This document shows positions 1-6,984 of a stretch of 11,907 bases of DNA, in pieces (within the stretch, counting starts at the first letter, position 1; each line of letters begins with the position of its first letter). The position numbers and the translations under genes are program-made. Origin of the DNA: an uncultured Gemmatimonadota bacterium. Lineage in GTDB: Bacteria; Gemmatimonadota; Gemmatimonadetes; Longimicrobiales; Gaopeijiaceae. The notes beneath the pieces are model-generated. The model saw only the letters and a program-made list of their open reading frames with translations, had not been told where the DNA came from and searched no databases. Location: positions 1 through 11,907 of the forward strand of contig CALHIO010000231.1 of the NCBI GenBank assembly GCA_938030915.1, given 5' to 3'.

Positions 1-1881
1 CCGAACCGGAACGTCTCCGACGTCGGTGGCGAGCGACTCCGCTCGCACCTCGTCGTCCGGTCGCGGCGCCCGCTCGACGGGTGTGAGCTCACGCCATCGC
101 TCGCCATCGTCGGACACGGTGAAGACAACCCGGCTGGGAAGTAGAATCCACGCGGCCTGATTCTGCAGACAGTCGAGTCCGATGCGGGAGAGGCGTCTGG
201 CCGATCCGAGGTCGAGCGTCGCCTCGAAGTCCACGCCGTCGTACGCCAGCCAGCGACCGTCGCGGAAGTCGCCTGAGCCCAGCCGTCCGTCGACGAGCGC
301 GTCCGGCCCGGCACCCGGGTATCTCGGGTCGGACCCGGTGGCGTTCACGACCCGTGCTCCTACCGCTTCGTGCTGCACCGAGTCGGCCCGATCGAGCCCA
401 TGACGGCCTGGCGGTCGGACGTCACTACCCTCCTGCTGCGTGAGCCGGTCGCCAAGCATTCGCCGAGCCCGTTCCCCGAGGGCGTCGAGTCGGGCGACCA
501 CGTCCGGGTGATCCCCGGAGACGTCGACCGACTCTCCGATGTCCGACTCGAGGTCGTAGAGCGCTGCCCCCACGGTCGGGAACGCATACGGCCCCGGATG
601 CCCGTCCATGCCGGGCTCGACCCCGACGTACGATCGGGTCCGATGCTCGAAGACACGCTTCCACCGTCCTTCCCGGACGGCCCGCAGTTCCCCCGTGTAG
701 AAGTAGAGGAAATCGGTCCGGGGCGTGGCCCCCTCCTCGCCAACCAGCAGGGGGAGGATGTTCACGCCGTCGATCGCGTGGCCCGGAACCGTCGCGCCGG
801 TGATCGCCGCCACGGTCGGGAGGACGTCGATAGTCGACGCCAGTTGATCGCACACGCTCCCCGCGGGAATCCGACCTGGCCACCGCATGATCGCCGGCAC
901 ACGGGGACCACCTTCGAAGGCAGTGCCCTTACCCTCCCGGAGTGGCCCGGTCGAGCCCCCGTGGTTCCCGAAATTCAACCACGGTCCGTTGTCACTCGTG
1001 AAGATCACGAGCGTGTCCTCCGCCACCCCATTCCGGTCGAGCGCCTCGAGGACCTGCCCGGTCGACCAGTCCATCTCCTGCATCACGTCGCCGTACAGCC
1101 CCTGCTCGCTCGAGCTTCGGAACGCGTCCGAAACGCCGAGCGGAACGTGCGGCATGGAGTGGGCGAGATAGAGGAAGAAGGGCCGGTCCCCATTTCGGTC
1201 GATAAAGTCGACGGCCCGCTCCGTGTACCGCACCGTGAGCCGATCCTGATCCGCCAACTCGTCCACCGTCTCGATCGCTTCATCCCCCTCGATCAGCGGC
1301 AGAGGCGGATATCCGCTCAGGCTTCCCTCCGACACCGCGACCCCGTCGAAATCGACGGGCCACATGTCGTTCGAGTACGGCAACCCGAAGTACTCGTCGA
1401 ATCCATGCTGCAGGGGCAGAAACTCCGGGAGGTGGCCGAGATGCCACTTCCCGACCGCCGCCGTGGCATAGCCGAGAGGCTTCAGGAGCTCCGCGATCGT
1501 GACCTCGTCGGGGTTGAGCCCCACCTGGGCGGCAGGCGTCAGCGCTCCGAAGATCGATACACGCGGGGCGTAGCAGCCGGTCAGGAGTGAAGCCCTCGAC
1601 GCAGAACACACCCCTTCCGACGCATAGAAATCCGTGAAGCGCATACCCTCCTCGGCGAGCCGATCGAGGTGGGGTGTCGTGAAGCCGACCGCGCCGTAGG
1701 AGCCTACGTCAGCGTACCCCTGATCGTCGGCGAAAATCAGTACGACGTTCGTGGGACGGGACCCGGACACGCATGCGGCCAACCATCCGGGTGTCGCCAT
1801 CGCGAGTCCCGCAGCGCCGGTGCGTACGAGGAACGTTCGCCTGGACGGCACCGTGTCGCGCAGCGCTCGGGGATCCGTCAT
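1..1881 (-). CDS. Tat/lipoprotein arylsulfatase A-like sulfatase with C-terminal discoidin-like domain (3' end outside window)
   Basis: A family S1 (type I) sulfatase, predicted to hydrolyse sulfate esters outside the cytoplasm. Translating leftward from the ATG at 1881-1879 gives 627 residues with no stop before the window edge. The N-terminus has a twin-arginine motif (SRRTFL, residues 13-18), then a hydrophobic stretch and a lipobox (LAAC, Cys37), so it is probably a Tat-exported lipoprotein. Active-site landmarks are in order: DD 52-53 (calcium), the formylglycine motif CSASR at 92-96, GKWH (K145, H147), HSMPH (H245), TSDNG (D297, N298) and LREGK (K318). The sulfatase fold ends near residue 485. 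Residues about 511-627 (WLAYDGVDFEATLDLG, then SDDGERW) look like an F5/8-type C (CBM32-like) domain that is cut by the edge. The signature has Ala where FGE-type sulfatases usually have Pro (CxAxR). The start overlaps the upstream sulfatase's stop as TGATG. The desulfated substrate cannot be told. Confidence 0.92.
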   Translation of the reverse strand, partial: MTDPRALRDTVPSRRTFLVRTGAAGLAMATPGWLAACVSGSRPTNVVLIFADDQGYADVGSYGAVGFTTPHLDRLAEEGMRFTDFYASEGVCSASRASLLTGCYAPRVSIFGALTPAAQVGLNPDEVTIAELLKPLGYATAAVGKWHLGHLPEFLPLQHGFDEYFGLPYSNDMWPVDFDGVAVSEGSLSGYPPLPLIEGDEAIETVDELADQDRLTVRYTERAVDFIDRNGDRPFFLYLAHSMPHVPLGVSDAFRSSSEQGLYGDVMQEMDWSTGQVLEALDRNGVAEDTLVIFTSDNGPWLNFGNHGGSTGPLREGKGTAFEGGPRVPAIMRWPGRIPAGSVCDQLASTIDVLPTVAAITGATVPGHAIDGVNILPLLVGEEGATPRTDFLYFYTGELRAVREGRWKRVFEHRTRSYVGVEPGMDGHPGPYAFPTVGAALYDLESDIGESVDVSGDHPDVVARLDALGERARRMLGDRLTQQEGSDVRPPGRHGLDRADSVQHEAVGARVVNATGSDPRYPGAGPDALVDGRLGSGDFRDGRWLAYDGVDFEATLDLGSARRLSRIGLDCLQNQAAWILLPSRVVFTVSDDGERWRELTPVERAPRPDDEVRAESLATDVGDVPVR

Positions 1882-3413
1882 CACCGCTCGTACGGAACGG
1901 GGTCCTCGCTCGGCACGGCGAAATGCACGCGCATCGAGTCCAGTCGCATGGCCAGCCGAGCCTGAATCTCGGCGTACTCCGTCGACCCATAGACGCTGCG
2001 CAGCTCGTCTGGATCCGCCTCGAGATCGAAGAGCTCCCACTCGTCGATCTCGTAATAGTGGATCAGCTTGTGCGTCCCCGTTCGGATGCCGTAGTGCCTC
2101 CGGACCATGTGCGGGCCGGGATACTCGAAGTACTGGTAGTAGATCGCGTCTCGCCAATCAGGCGGTGTCTCTCCACGAAGGAGCGGCACCAGGCTCGCGC
2201 CCTGCATCGACTCGGGAATCGTCACACCGGCCAGCTCCAGGAACGTCTCCGCGATGTCGAGATTCTGTACCAGTGCGTCACTGCGTGCCCCGGCGGCTAC
2301 GGACGCAGGCCACCGCACGATCAGCGGGGTCCGGAGCGATTCCTCGTACATCCACCGCTTGTCGTACCACCCGTGGTCGCCCAGGAAGAAGCCCTGATCG
2401 GACATGTACACGACGACGGTGTTCTCCGAGAGCCCCTCGGCATCGAGGTAATCGAGCACCCGCCCGAGGTTCTCGTCGACGGACGCGATCGACCGAAGAT
2501 AGTCCTTGATGTAGCGCTGGTACTGCCATGACGTGCGCTCGTCCCCTTCGAGTCCCGCCGCCTCGAAGGCCTCGTTCCTCGGTCCGTACGCCGCGTTCCA
2601 CGTCGCGAGCTGCTGAGGGGTGAGATTGGCCGGCGCGACGAACTTCATGTCCCGGGCACTCATGTGCTCGGCGACCGTCATTTCCTGGGTACGCGCTGCC
2701 GAGGTCCGGCCAGAGGCATCGTCGAAGAGCGTGCTCGGCTCGGGGATCTCCTCGTCGACGAAGAGATCGAGCTGTCCGGGTCCGGGCGCCCACTCCCGAT
2801 GCGGCGCCTTGTGCTGGTACATGAGCAGGAACGGGCGATCCCCGTCGCGCTCCTCCTGCATCCAGCGGAGCGTGCGATCGGTGATGATGTCCGTCGTGTA
2901 CCCCTCGTACGCGATGCTGTCGTCTGCGGAAAAAAGGACCGGGTTGTAGTAGGGTCCCTGCCCGCGAAGTACCTCGAAGTGGTCGAATCCCTCGGGATAG
3001 ACCTTCAGATGCCACTTGCCGATGAGTGCCGTCTGGTATCCGGCGGCCTGCAGGAGCTTCGGAAAGGTCAGCGTGGTCGCGTGCAGTGTGTCGTAGTTGG
3101 TCGGCACGCCGTTCAGGTGTCCGTACTGACCCGTCAGAATCGTCGCACGGCTCGGGGCGCAGATCGAGTTGGTGACGAACGCGTTCTCGAAGAGCATACC
3201 CTCTTCGGCCAATCGATCGATGTTCGGCGTTTCGTTGATCACCGACCCGTATGCGGATACGGCGTGAGACGCGTGGTCGTCAGTGAAGACGAGGAGGATG
3301 TTGGGTCGCTCCGCCGGAGCATCGGCGCACGCACCGATTGAGCCGAGGAGTGCGAGCGCCGCGACACCACGCCACGTCGACAGGGTCTGCAGGATCATCA
3401 CTCGTCTCCACAT
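1881..3413 (-). CDS. Lipoprotein sulfatase, N-acetylglucosamine-6-O-sulfatase-like (S1 family)
   Basis: A family S1 sulfatase of 510 residues, predicted to remove sulfate from a glycan at the cell surface or in the periplasm. The ATG at 3413 was chosen because GGAGGAG lies 8 bases upstream and because residues 1-29 form a signal peptide ending in a lipobox (IGAC, Cys29). The frame stays open to 4004, but that extension is low-complexity and lies antisense to the next gene. Landmarks are DD 45-46 (calcium), the formylglycine motif CAPSR at 85-89, GKWH (K133, H135), QHKAPHREW (H201, K202, H205), SDQG (D339, Q340) and DKRW (K352). The TNSICAPSRATILTGQY block, the HKAPHREW block and DQGFFLGDHGWYDKR resemble bacterial GlcNAc-6-sulfatase-type enzymes (roughly SulfAtlas S1_11). 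That is recognition from memory, so the substrate is tentative. It is the first gene of a leftward pair and its stop overlaps the next start. Confidence 0.93.
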   Translation of the reverse strand: MWRRVMILQTLSTWRGVAALALLGSIGACADAPAERPNILLVFTDDHASHAVSAYGSVINETPNIDRLAEEGMLFENAFVTNSICAPSRATILTGQYGHLNGVPTNYDTLHATTLTFPKLLQAAGYQTALIGKWHLKVYPEGFDHFEVLRGQGPYYNPVLFSADDSIAYEGYTTDIITDRTLRWMQEERDGDRPFLLMYQHKAPHREWAPGPGQLDLFVDEEIPEPSTLFDDASGRTSAARTQEMTVAEHMSARDMKFVAPANLTPQQLATWNAAYGPRNEAFEAAGLEGDERTSWQYQRYIKDYLRSIASVDENLGRVLDYLDAEGLSENTVVVYMSDQGFFLGDHGWYDKRWMYEESLRTPLIVRWPASVAAGARSDALVQNLDIAETFLELAGVTIPESMQGASLVPLLRGETPPDWRDAIYYQYFEYPGPHMVRRHYGIRTGTHKLIHYYEIDEWELFDLEADPDELRSVYGSTEYAEIQARLAMRLDSMRVHFAVPSEDPVPYER

Positions 3414-3530
3414 GCTCGTGACTCCTCCAACTCGGGTGCGGACTGCGAAAGTACAGGCGAACGGAGTGGAGGCGAGTTGACGTCCCCGATTCCATTGCGC
3501 CCCGAAGTCCCACCGGGTCGATTGGCCGGT
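3405..3530. promoter_or_regulatory. Divergent intergenic region between the sulfatase pair and the sugar-enzyme operon
   Basis: About 117 non-coding bases separate the leftward sulfatase start (3413) from the preferred rightward start (3531), so promoters for both units should lie here. The leftward ribosome-binding site is clear: GGAGGAG on the minus strand at about 3422-3428, 8 bases before the ATG. On the plus strand GGAGG at 3468-3472 sits 4 bases before a TTG (3477) that could be an alternative start of the rightward gene. I see no convincing -35/-10 pair and no strong operator palindrome, so the regulatory role is inferred only from the divergent layout. Confidence 0.4.
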
Positions 3531-4586
3531 ATGCCCACCCCGCATGAGCCGACCCGCCACGCCTCCACCGTCCGGAGGATCGTGCTTCTCTGTCTCCTCC
3601 ACGCATCCGCCCCTGCGGCTGCGACGGGCGCACAGACGGTTCAGGCCGGTGAGCCCATGACTCAGACGATCCCGGGGACGACGGTATCGTTCGACCTGAT
3701 CCTGCTCCCCGGCGGTTCCTTCGTGATCGGCAGTCCGCTGGATGAGCCGGGTCGCGACGAGGACGAGGGACCGCGGCGTACGCTGAACCTCGGTCCCTTC
3801 TGGATGGGCACGACCGAAGTCACACACGAGGTGTTTTCCATCTTTCGCGACCGTCGCCTCGACGACGATATGCGCGCCGACCCGGCACTGCCGTTCGACG
3901 CCGATGCGGTCACGCGCCCGAGCCCGCCGTACGAGGATCCAGCGCACGGGATGGGCGGACCGGGAAGACCTGCGACGGGGATGACCCGCATTGCCGCACT
4001 CCACTTCGCGCGCTGGCTCTCGGAGAAGACCGGCCGGCTATACCGTCTTCCCACGGAGATCGAGTGGGAATACGCCTGTCGCGCAGGACACGACGACGCG
4101 TTTGGGCTCGAGCTCGGGACCGCCCACAGGGACAATCTCGAGTCGATCATGACCCTGTTGTCGGAGCGCGCCTGGTTCGACGCGAACAGCAACGGTTCGC
4201 TGCGAGACGTGGGCACCCGTGCCTCGAACGGCTGGGGGCTTCACGATCTCCTTGGAAACGCTGCAGAATGGACGCTTCAGCCGTACGACGCCGAGCACTA
4301 CGCCTCACTCGGCGAGGGGTCGGCCGAGGGTGCGGAGCCCGGCACCTCCACGCGTGGTCGAGGGGTCGTGCGGGGAGGGGCCTTCGACGACGACTTGCAT
4401 CGACTGCGCTGTGCTGACCGATTCGAGGAGACCTCGGCGTGGAAGCGCAGAGATCCGCAGATACCGAAGAGCCGGTGGTGGAACACGGATTCGCCTCACG
4501 TAGGCATACGCCTGGTGAGCCCTGAACGTCCGTGGTCGACAGCCGAGATCACGGCGTACTGGGACGGGATCCTGGGCGCGAACTGA
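3531..4586 (+). CDS. Secreted formylglycine-generating-enzyme-family (SUMF1/EgtB fold) protein lacking the FGE cysteine pair
   Basis: A member of the FGE-sulfatase/SUMF1 fold family, 351 residues. From the ATG at 3531 the protein begins with a Sec-type signal (RR, then IVLLCLLHASAPAAATGA). A TTG at 3477 with GGAGG close by would add 18 residues; ATG is preferred because it puts the signal near the N-terminus. Fold motifs in order are LLPGGSFVIGSP (from about residue 57), LNLGPFWMGTTEVTH, LYRLPTEIEWEYACRAG (about 172-186), GWGLHDLLGNAAEW, VRGGAF and a C-terminal SPHVGIRLV. Human FGE has two copper-binding catalytic cysteines in the stretch after the GGS(Y/F) motif; here that stretch reads GGAFDDDLHRLRC, with no such pair. 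Only Cys183 and Cys294 remain in the mature protein. It is therefore unlikely to be a sulfatase-maturing oxidase, despite the neighbouring sulfatases. A structural, binding or other catalytic role is possible. It heads a four-gene rightward operon. Confidence 0.88.
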   Translation: MPTPHEPTRHASTVRRIVLLCLLHASAPAAATGAQTVQAGEPMTQTIPGTTVSFDLILLPGGSFVIGSPLDEPGRDEDEGPRRTLNLGPFWMGTTEVTHEVFSIFRDRRLDDDMRADPALPFDADAVTRPSPPYEDPAHGMGGPGRPATGMTRIAALHFARWLSEKTGRLYRLPTEIEWEYACRAGHDDAFGLELGTAHRDNLESIMTLLSERAWFDANSNGSLRDVGTRASNGWGLHDLLGNAAEWTLQPYDAEHYASLGEGSAEGAEPGTSTRGRGVVRGGAFDDDLHRLRCADRFEETSAWKRRDPQIPKSRWWNTDSPHVGIRLVSPERPWSTAEITAYWDGILGAN

Positions 4587-4612
4587 AACGACGAATCACA
4601 CGTATCGATCGC

Positions 4613-4618
4613 AGGAGG
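4613..4618 (+). promoter_or_regulatory. Ribosome-binding site of the Gfo/Idh gene
   Basis: AGGAGG lies 4 bases before the ATG at 4623. It is the strongest Shine-Dalgarno match in the rightward operon and fixes this start, which also places the twin-arginine motif at residues 3-4. Confidence 0.7.
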
Positions 4619-4622
4619 ACGC

Positions 4623-5924
4623 ATGGACCGGCGAGACTTCGTTCGAACCACGACAGCCACCATCGGAGGGCTCTCGTTCGTGGGGCAGCCGCGCATTGCA
4701 CGAGCGCAGCCGTCGGGCCGTGACCCGATCCGCGTCGGGCTCATCGGCTGTGGCGGACGCGGCACCGGCGCCGCGGTTCAGGCCCTCAGTACCGACCAGG
4801 ACGTGCAGCTCGTCGCGATGGGTGATGCGTTCGCGGACAACGTGGAGAACAGCTATCAGGCACTGACGACCTTCGAGGACGTAGACCTGACGCCTCGGAT
4901 CAACGTGCCACCGGAGCACCGATACTCGGGCTTCGACGCGTACGAACGGGTCATCCCCCACGCCGACGTGATCATTCTCGCGACACCGCCGGGCTTCCGG
5001 CCCATGCACTTCGAGGCTGCGGTACACGCGGGGAAACACGTCTTCATGGAAAAGCCCGTGGCGACGGACTCCCCCGGCGTGCGACGCGTGCTGGAGAGCG
5101 CTGCCAGGGCCAAGGCGGATGGACTCAACGTCGTGGTCGGCCTGCAGCGCCATTACCAGACCATCTATCAGGAATGGGTCGACCGCATGCACGCCGGCAT
5201 GATCGGTGAGATCACGCTCGGCCGCGTGTACTGGAACAGCGGTGGTGTGTGGGTTCGCGAGCGACAGCCGGGTCAGACGGAAATGGAGTACCAGATGCGC
5301 AACTGGTACTACTTCAACTGGCTCTGCGGCGACCACATCGTCGAGCAGCACATCCACAATATCGACGTGGCCAACTGGGTGCTCGGTGGACCGCCAGCCC
5401 GGGCGCAGGGCCAGGGCGGTCGTGAAGTCCGGGATGGAATCGAGCATGGAGAGATCTTCGATCATCACTTCGTGGAGTTCACCTACGATTCGGGTGCCAC
5501 CGTGCTCAGCCAGTGCAGGCACATGCCTGAATGCATGAACCGCGTGTCCGAGGCCTTCCACGGATCGAACGGAAGCGCACCCGAGCCCGGCCGGATCGTG
5601 TCGGCCTCCGGCCATACCCTCTTCGAGCACGATGACGCAGAGGACCCCAACCCGTATCAGGTCGAACACGACGAGCTGTTCGCCGCTGTCGCGGCGGGGC
5701 GCTTCAAGTACGCCGACGGTGAGAATGGTGCGATCGCGACGATGACGTCGATTCTGGGCCGGATGGCGACCTACTCCGGTCGCGTGGTCGAGTGGGACGA
5801 GGCGATGGCATCCGATCTCAGCCTGATGCCGGAGCGGTATGCGTGGGACGCGCCACCCCCGGTACTTCCGGATGCGGATGGACGCTATGCCATCCCAGTG
5901 CCGGGCTACACACGGGTACTCTGA
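4623..5924 (+). CDS. Tat-exported Gfo/Idh/MocA-family oxidoreductase
   Basis: A Gfo/Idh/MocA-type NAD(P)-dependent oxidoreductase, 433 residues, probably oxidising or reducing a sugar, inositol or related carbohydrate. The N-terminus MDRRDFVRTTTATIGG is a Tat signal with likely cleavage after ARA (residue 28). The Rossmann motif GLIGCGGRGTG spans 39-49. The family EKP motif (VFMEKP, Lys144) follows. The catalytic-loop equivalent is EQHIHNIDVANW (His245, Asp248). The second domain is the usual beta-sheet C-terminal domain. Tat export fits folding with NAD(P) bound in the cytoplasm before transport, as for glucose-fructose oxidoreductase. Start and RBS (AGGAGG, 4 bases) agree. It lies 36 bases after the FGE-like gene and 30 bases before the ApbE gene, so cotranscription is likely. 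DSGAT at 289-293 resembles part of an ApbE flavinylation motif (see findings). The substrate is unknown. Confidence 0.93.
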   Translation: MDRRDFVRTTTATIGGLSFVGQPRIARAQPSGRDPIRVGLIGCGGRGTGAAVQALSTDQDVQLVAMGDAFADNVENSYQALTTFEDVDLTPRINVPPEHRYSGFDAYERVIPHADVIILATPPGFRPMHFEAAVHAGKHVFMEKPVATDSPGVRRVLESAARAKADGLNVVVGLQRHYQTIYQEWVDRMHAGMIGEITLGRVYWNSGGVWVRERQPGQTEMEYQMRNWYYFNWLCGDHIVEQHIHNIDVANWVLGGPPARAQGQGGREVRDGIEHGEIFDHHFVEFTYDSGATVLSQCRHMPECMNRVSEAFHGSNGSAPEPGRIVSASGHTLFEHDDAEDPNPYQVEHDELFAAVAAGRFKYADGENGAIATMTSILGRMATYSGRVVEWDEAMASDLSLMPERYAWDAPPPVLPDADGRYAIPVPGYTRVL

Positions 5925-5954
5925 GGCGTCCGACCTGCGCGTGAGCCTGCTGCC

Positions 5955-6974
5955 GTGACGATCGGACAGATGCTCCTCGGGATCCTCGGTACGCTTCTGT
6001 TCATCGGGAGTGCGCCGGGACTGGCGCAGGAATCATCCGGGCCGGAGCGATATTCGTTCGAATCGGTCCACATGGGGACGACCTTCAGGATCGTCGCCTA
6101 CGCCGACGGCAAGCGCCGAGCGGACGAGGCGACGGACGAGGCCTTCGCATACGCGGCACGACTCGATTCGCTCTTCTCCGATTACCGCCCCGACAGCGAA
6201 GTCGCGCTGCTCGCCCGACAGGCCGAGGCAGGAGGCTGCGTGACGGTGTCCGGGGAGTTGCGGGCTCTCCTCCACGAGGCGCAGCGTTGGTCCGAACGAA
6301 CGGGTGGGCTCTTCGACGTCACGGTCGGACCGCTCAGCAGGCTGTGGCGCTGGTCCGCGCGACGAGGCGCACTGCCCGCCCCCGAGCGTGTCCACGCAGC
6401 ACGTGCGGCCGTCGGATTCCGTGAGCTGACGGTCGACGAGGCCGAGCGGTGCCTCACCTTCGAGCGACCCGGCATGTCTCTGGACCTCGGAGGCATCGCG
6501 AAGGGATTCGCGGCCGACGCGATGCTCGGCATCCTGAACCGGCACGGCATCGAGGCTGCGCTTGTCGACGCGGGGGGAGACATCGTCGTGGGCGCCCCAC
6601 CCCCTTCATCCGAGGGATGGCGGGTGGTCCTTCCGGGAGGAGATTCACTCCGCATCGCCGACGCGGCGGTCGCGACGTCGGGGGATGCCGAGCGGCACGT
6701 GGTCGTGGACGGCATCCGCTACGCGCACATCGTGGATCCCCGAACGGGTTTCGGAGTGATCGACGCACCGACCGTCACGGTCGTCGCCCCCGACGCCACG
6801 TCCGCCGACGTCCTCGCGTCCGTGCTCATCATCATGAACCCCGCGGACGGTCAGGGCCTCGTCCGGCGGGTCGGCACGGTGTGGGCGCGGTCGCGGGGAG
6901 ACACCGATTGGACAGCGGGGCCCCTACCGATGCACGCTTGGCACGAGCGTCAGATGTCACTCCCTCACCGATGA
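5955..6974 (+). CDS. apbE: FAD:protein FMN transferase, ApbE family, exported
   Basis: An ApbE-family FMN transferase, 339 residues from GTG at 5955. The family moves FMN from FAD to a Thr/Ser of an extracytoplasmic protein in a Mg-dependent reaction. A hydrophobic N-terminus (MLLGILGTLLFIG) with cleavage probably after GLA (residue 24) indicates export. Motifs are HMGTTFRIVAY (about 40-50), LDLGGIAKGFAADAM (176-190), VDAGGD (Asp205 to Asp209), TSGDAERH (241-248), HIVDPRTG (258-265) and PDATSADVLAS with the likely metal ligand Asp285. The length is normal for the family. The GTG has a weak RBS; ATG at 5970, five codons in, is an alternative and would still leave a signal peptide. It sits between two Tat-exported sugar enzymes (gaps of 30 and 10 bases). 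No NqrC/RnfG-type or FMN-binding-domain target is present in the window, so its client is unknown. Confidence 0.93.
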   Translation: MTIGQMLLGILGTLLFIGSAPGLAQESSGPERYSFESVHMGTTFRIVAYADGKRRADEATDEAFAYAARLDSLFSDYRPDSEVALLARQAEAGGCVTVSGELRALLHEAQRWSERTGGLFDVTVGPLSRLWRWSARRGALPAPERVHAARAAVGFRELTVDEAERCLTFERPGMSLDLGGIAKGFAADAMLGILNRHGIEAALVDAGGDIVVGAPPPSSEGWRVVLPGGDSLRIADAAVATSGDAERHVVVDGIRYAHIVDPRTGFGVIDAPTVTVVAPDATSADVLASVLIIMNPADGQGLVRRVGTVWARSRGDTDWTAGPLPMHAWHERQMSLPHR

Positions 6975-6984
6975 GCGAGCTCAC

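Noticed and set aside
370..1590. A 406-residue plus-strand open frame opposite the leftward sulfatase
   Set aside because: It is Arg/Pro/Val-rich with no recognisable domain, while the opposite strand encodes a full sulfatase core with all active-site residues.
3414..4004. A 197-residue N-terminal extension of the second sulfatase
   Set aside because: It is low-complexity, lies antisense to the FGE-like gene, and would bury the lipoprotein signal and the strong GGAGGAG site before the ATG at 3413.
4596..5669. A 357-residue minus-strand open frame
   Set aside because: It is a GC-driven shadow of the Gfo/Idh gene, whose Tat signal, GxGxxG and EKP motifs are all on the plus strand.
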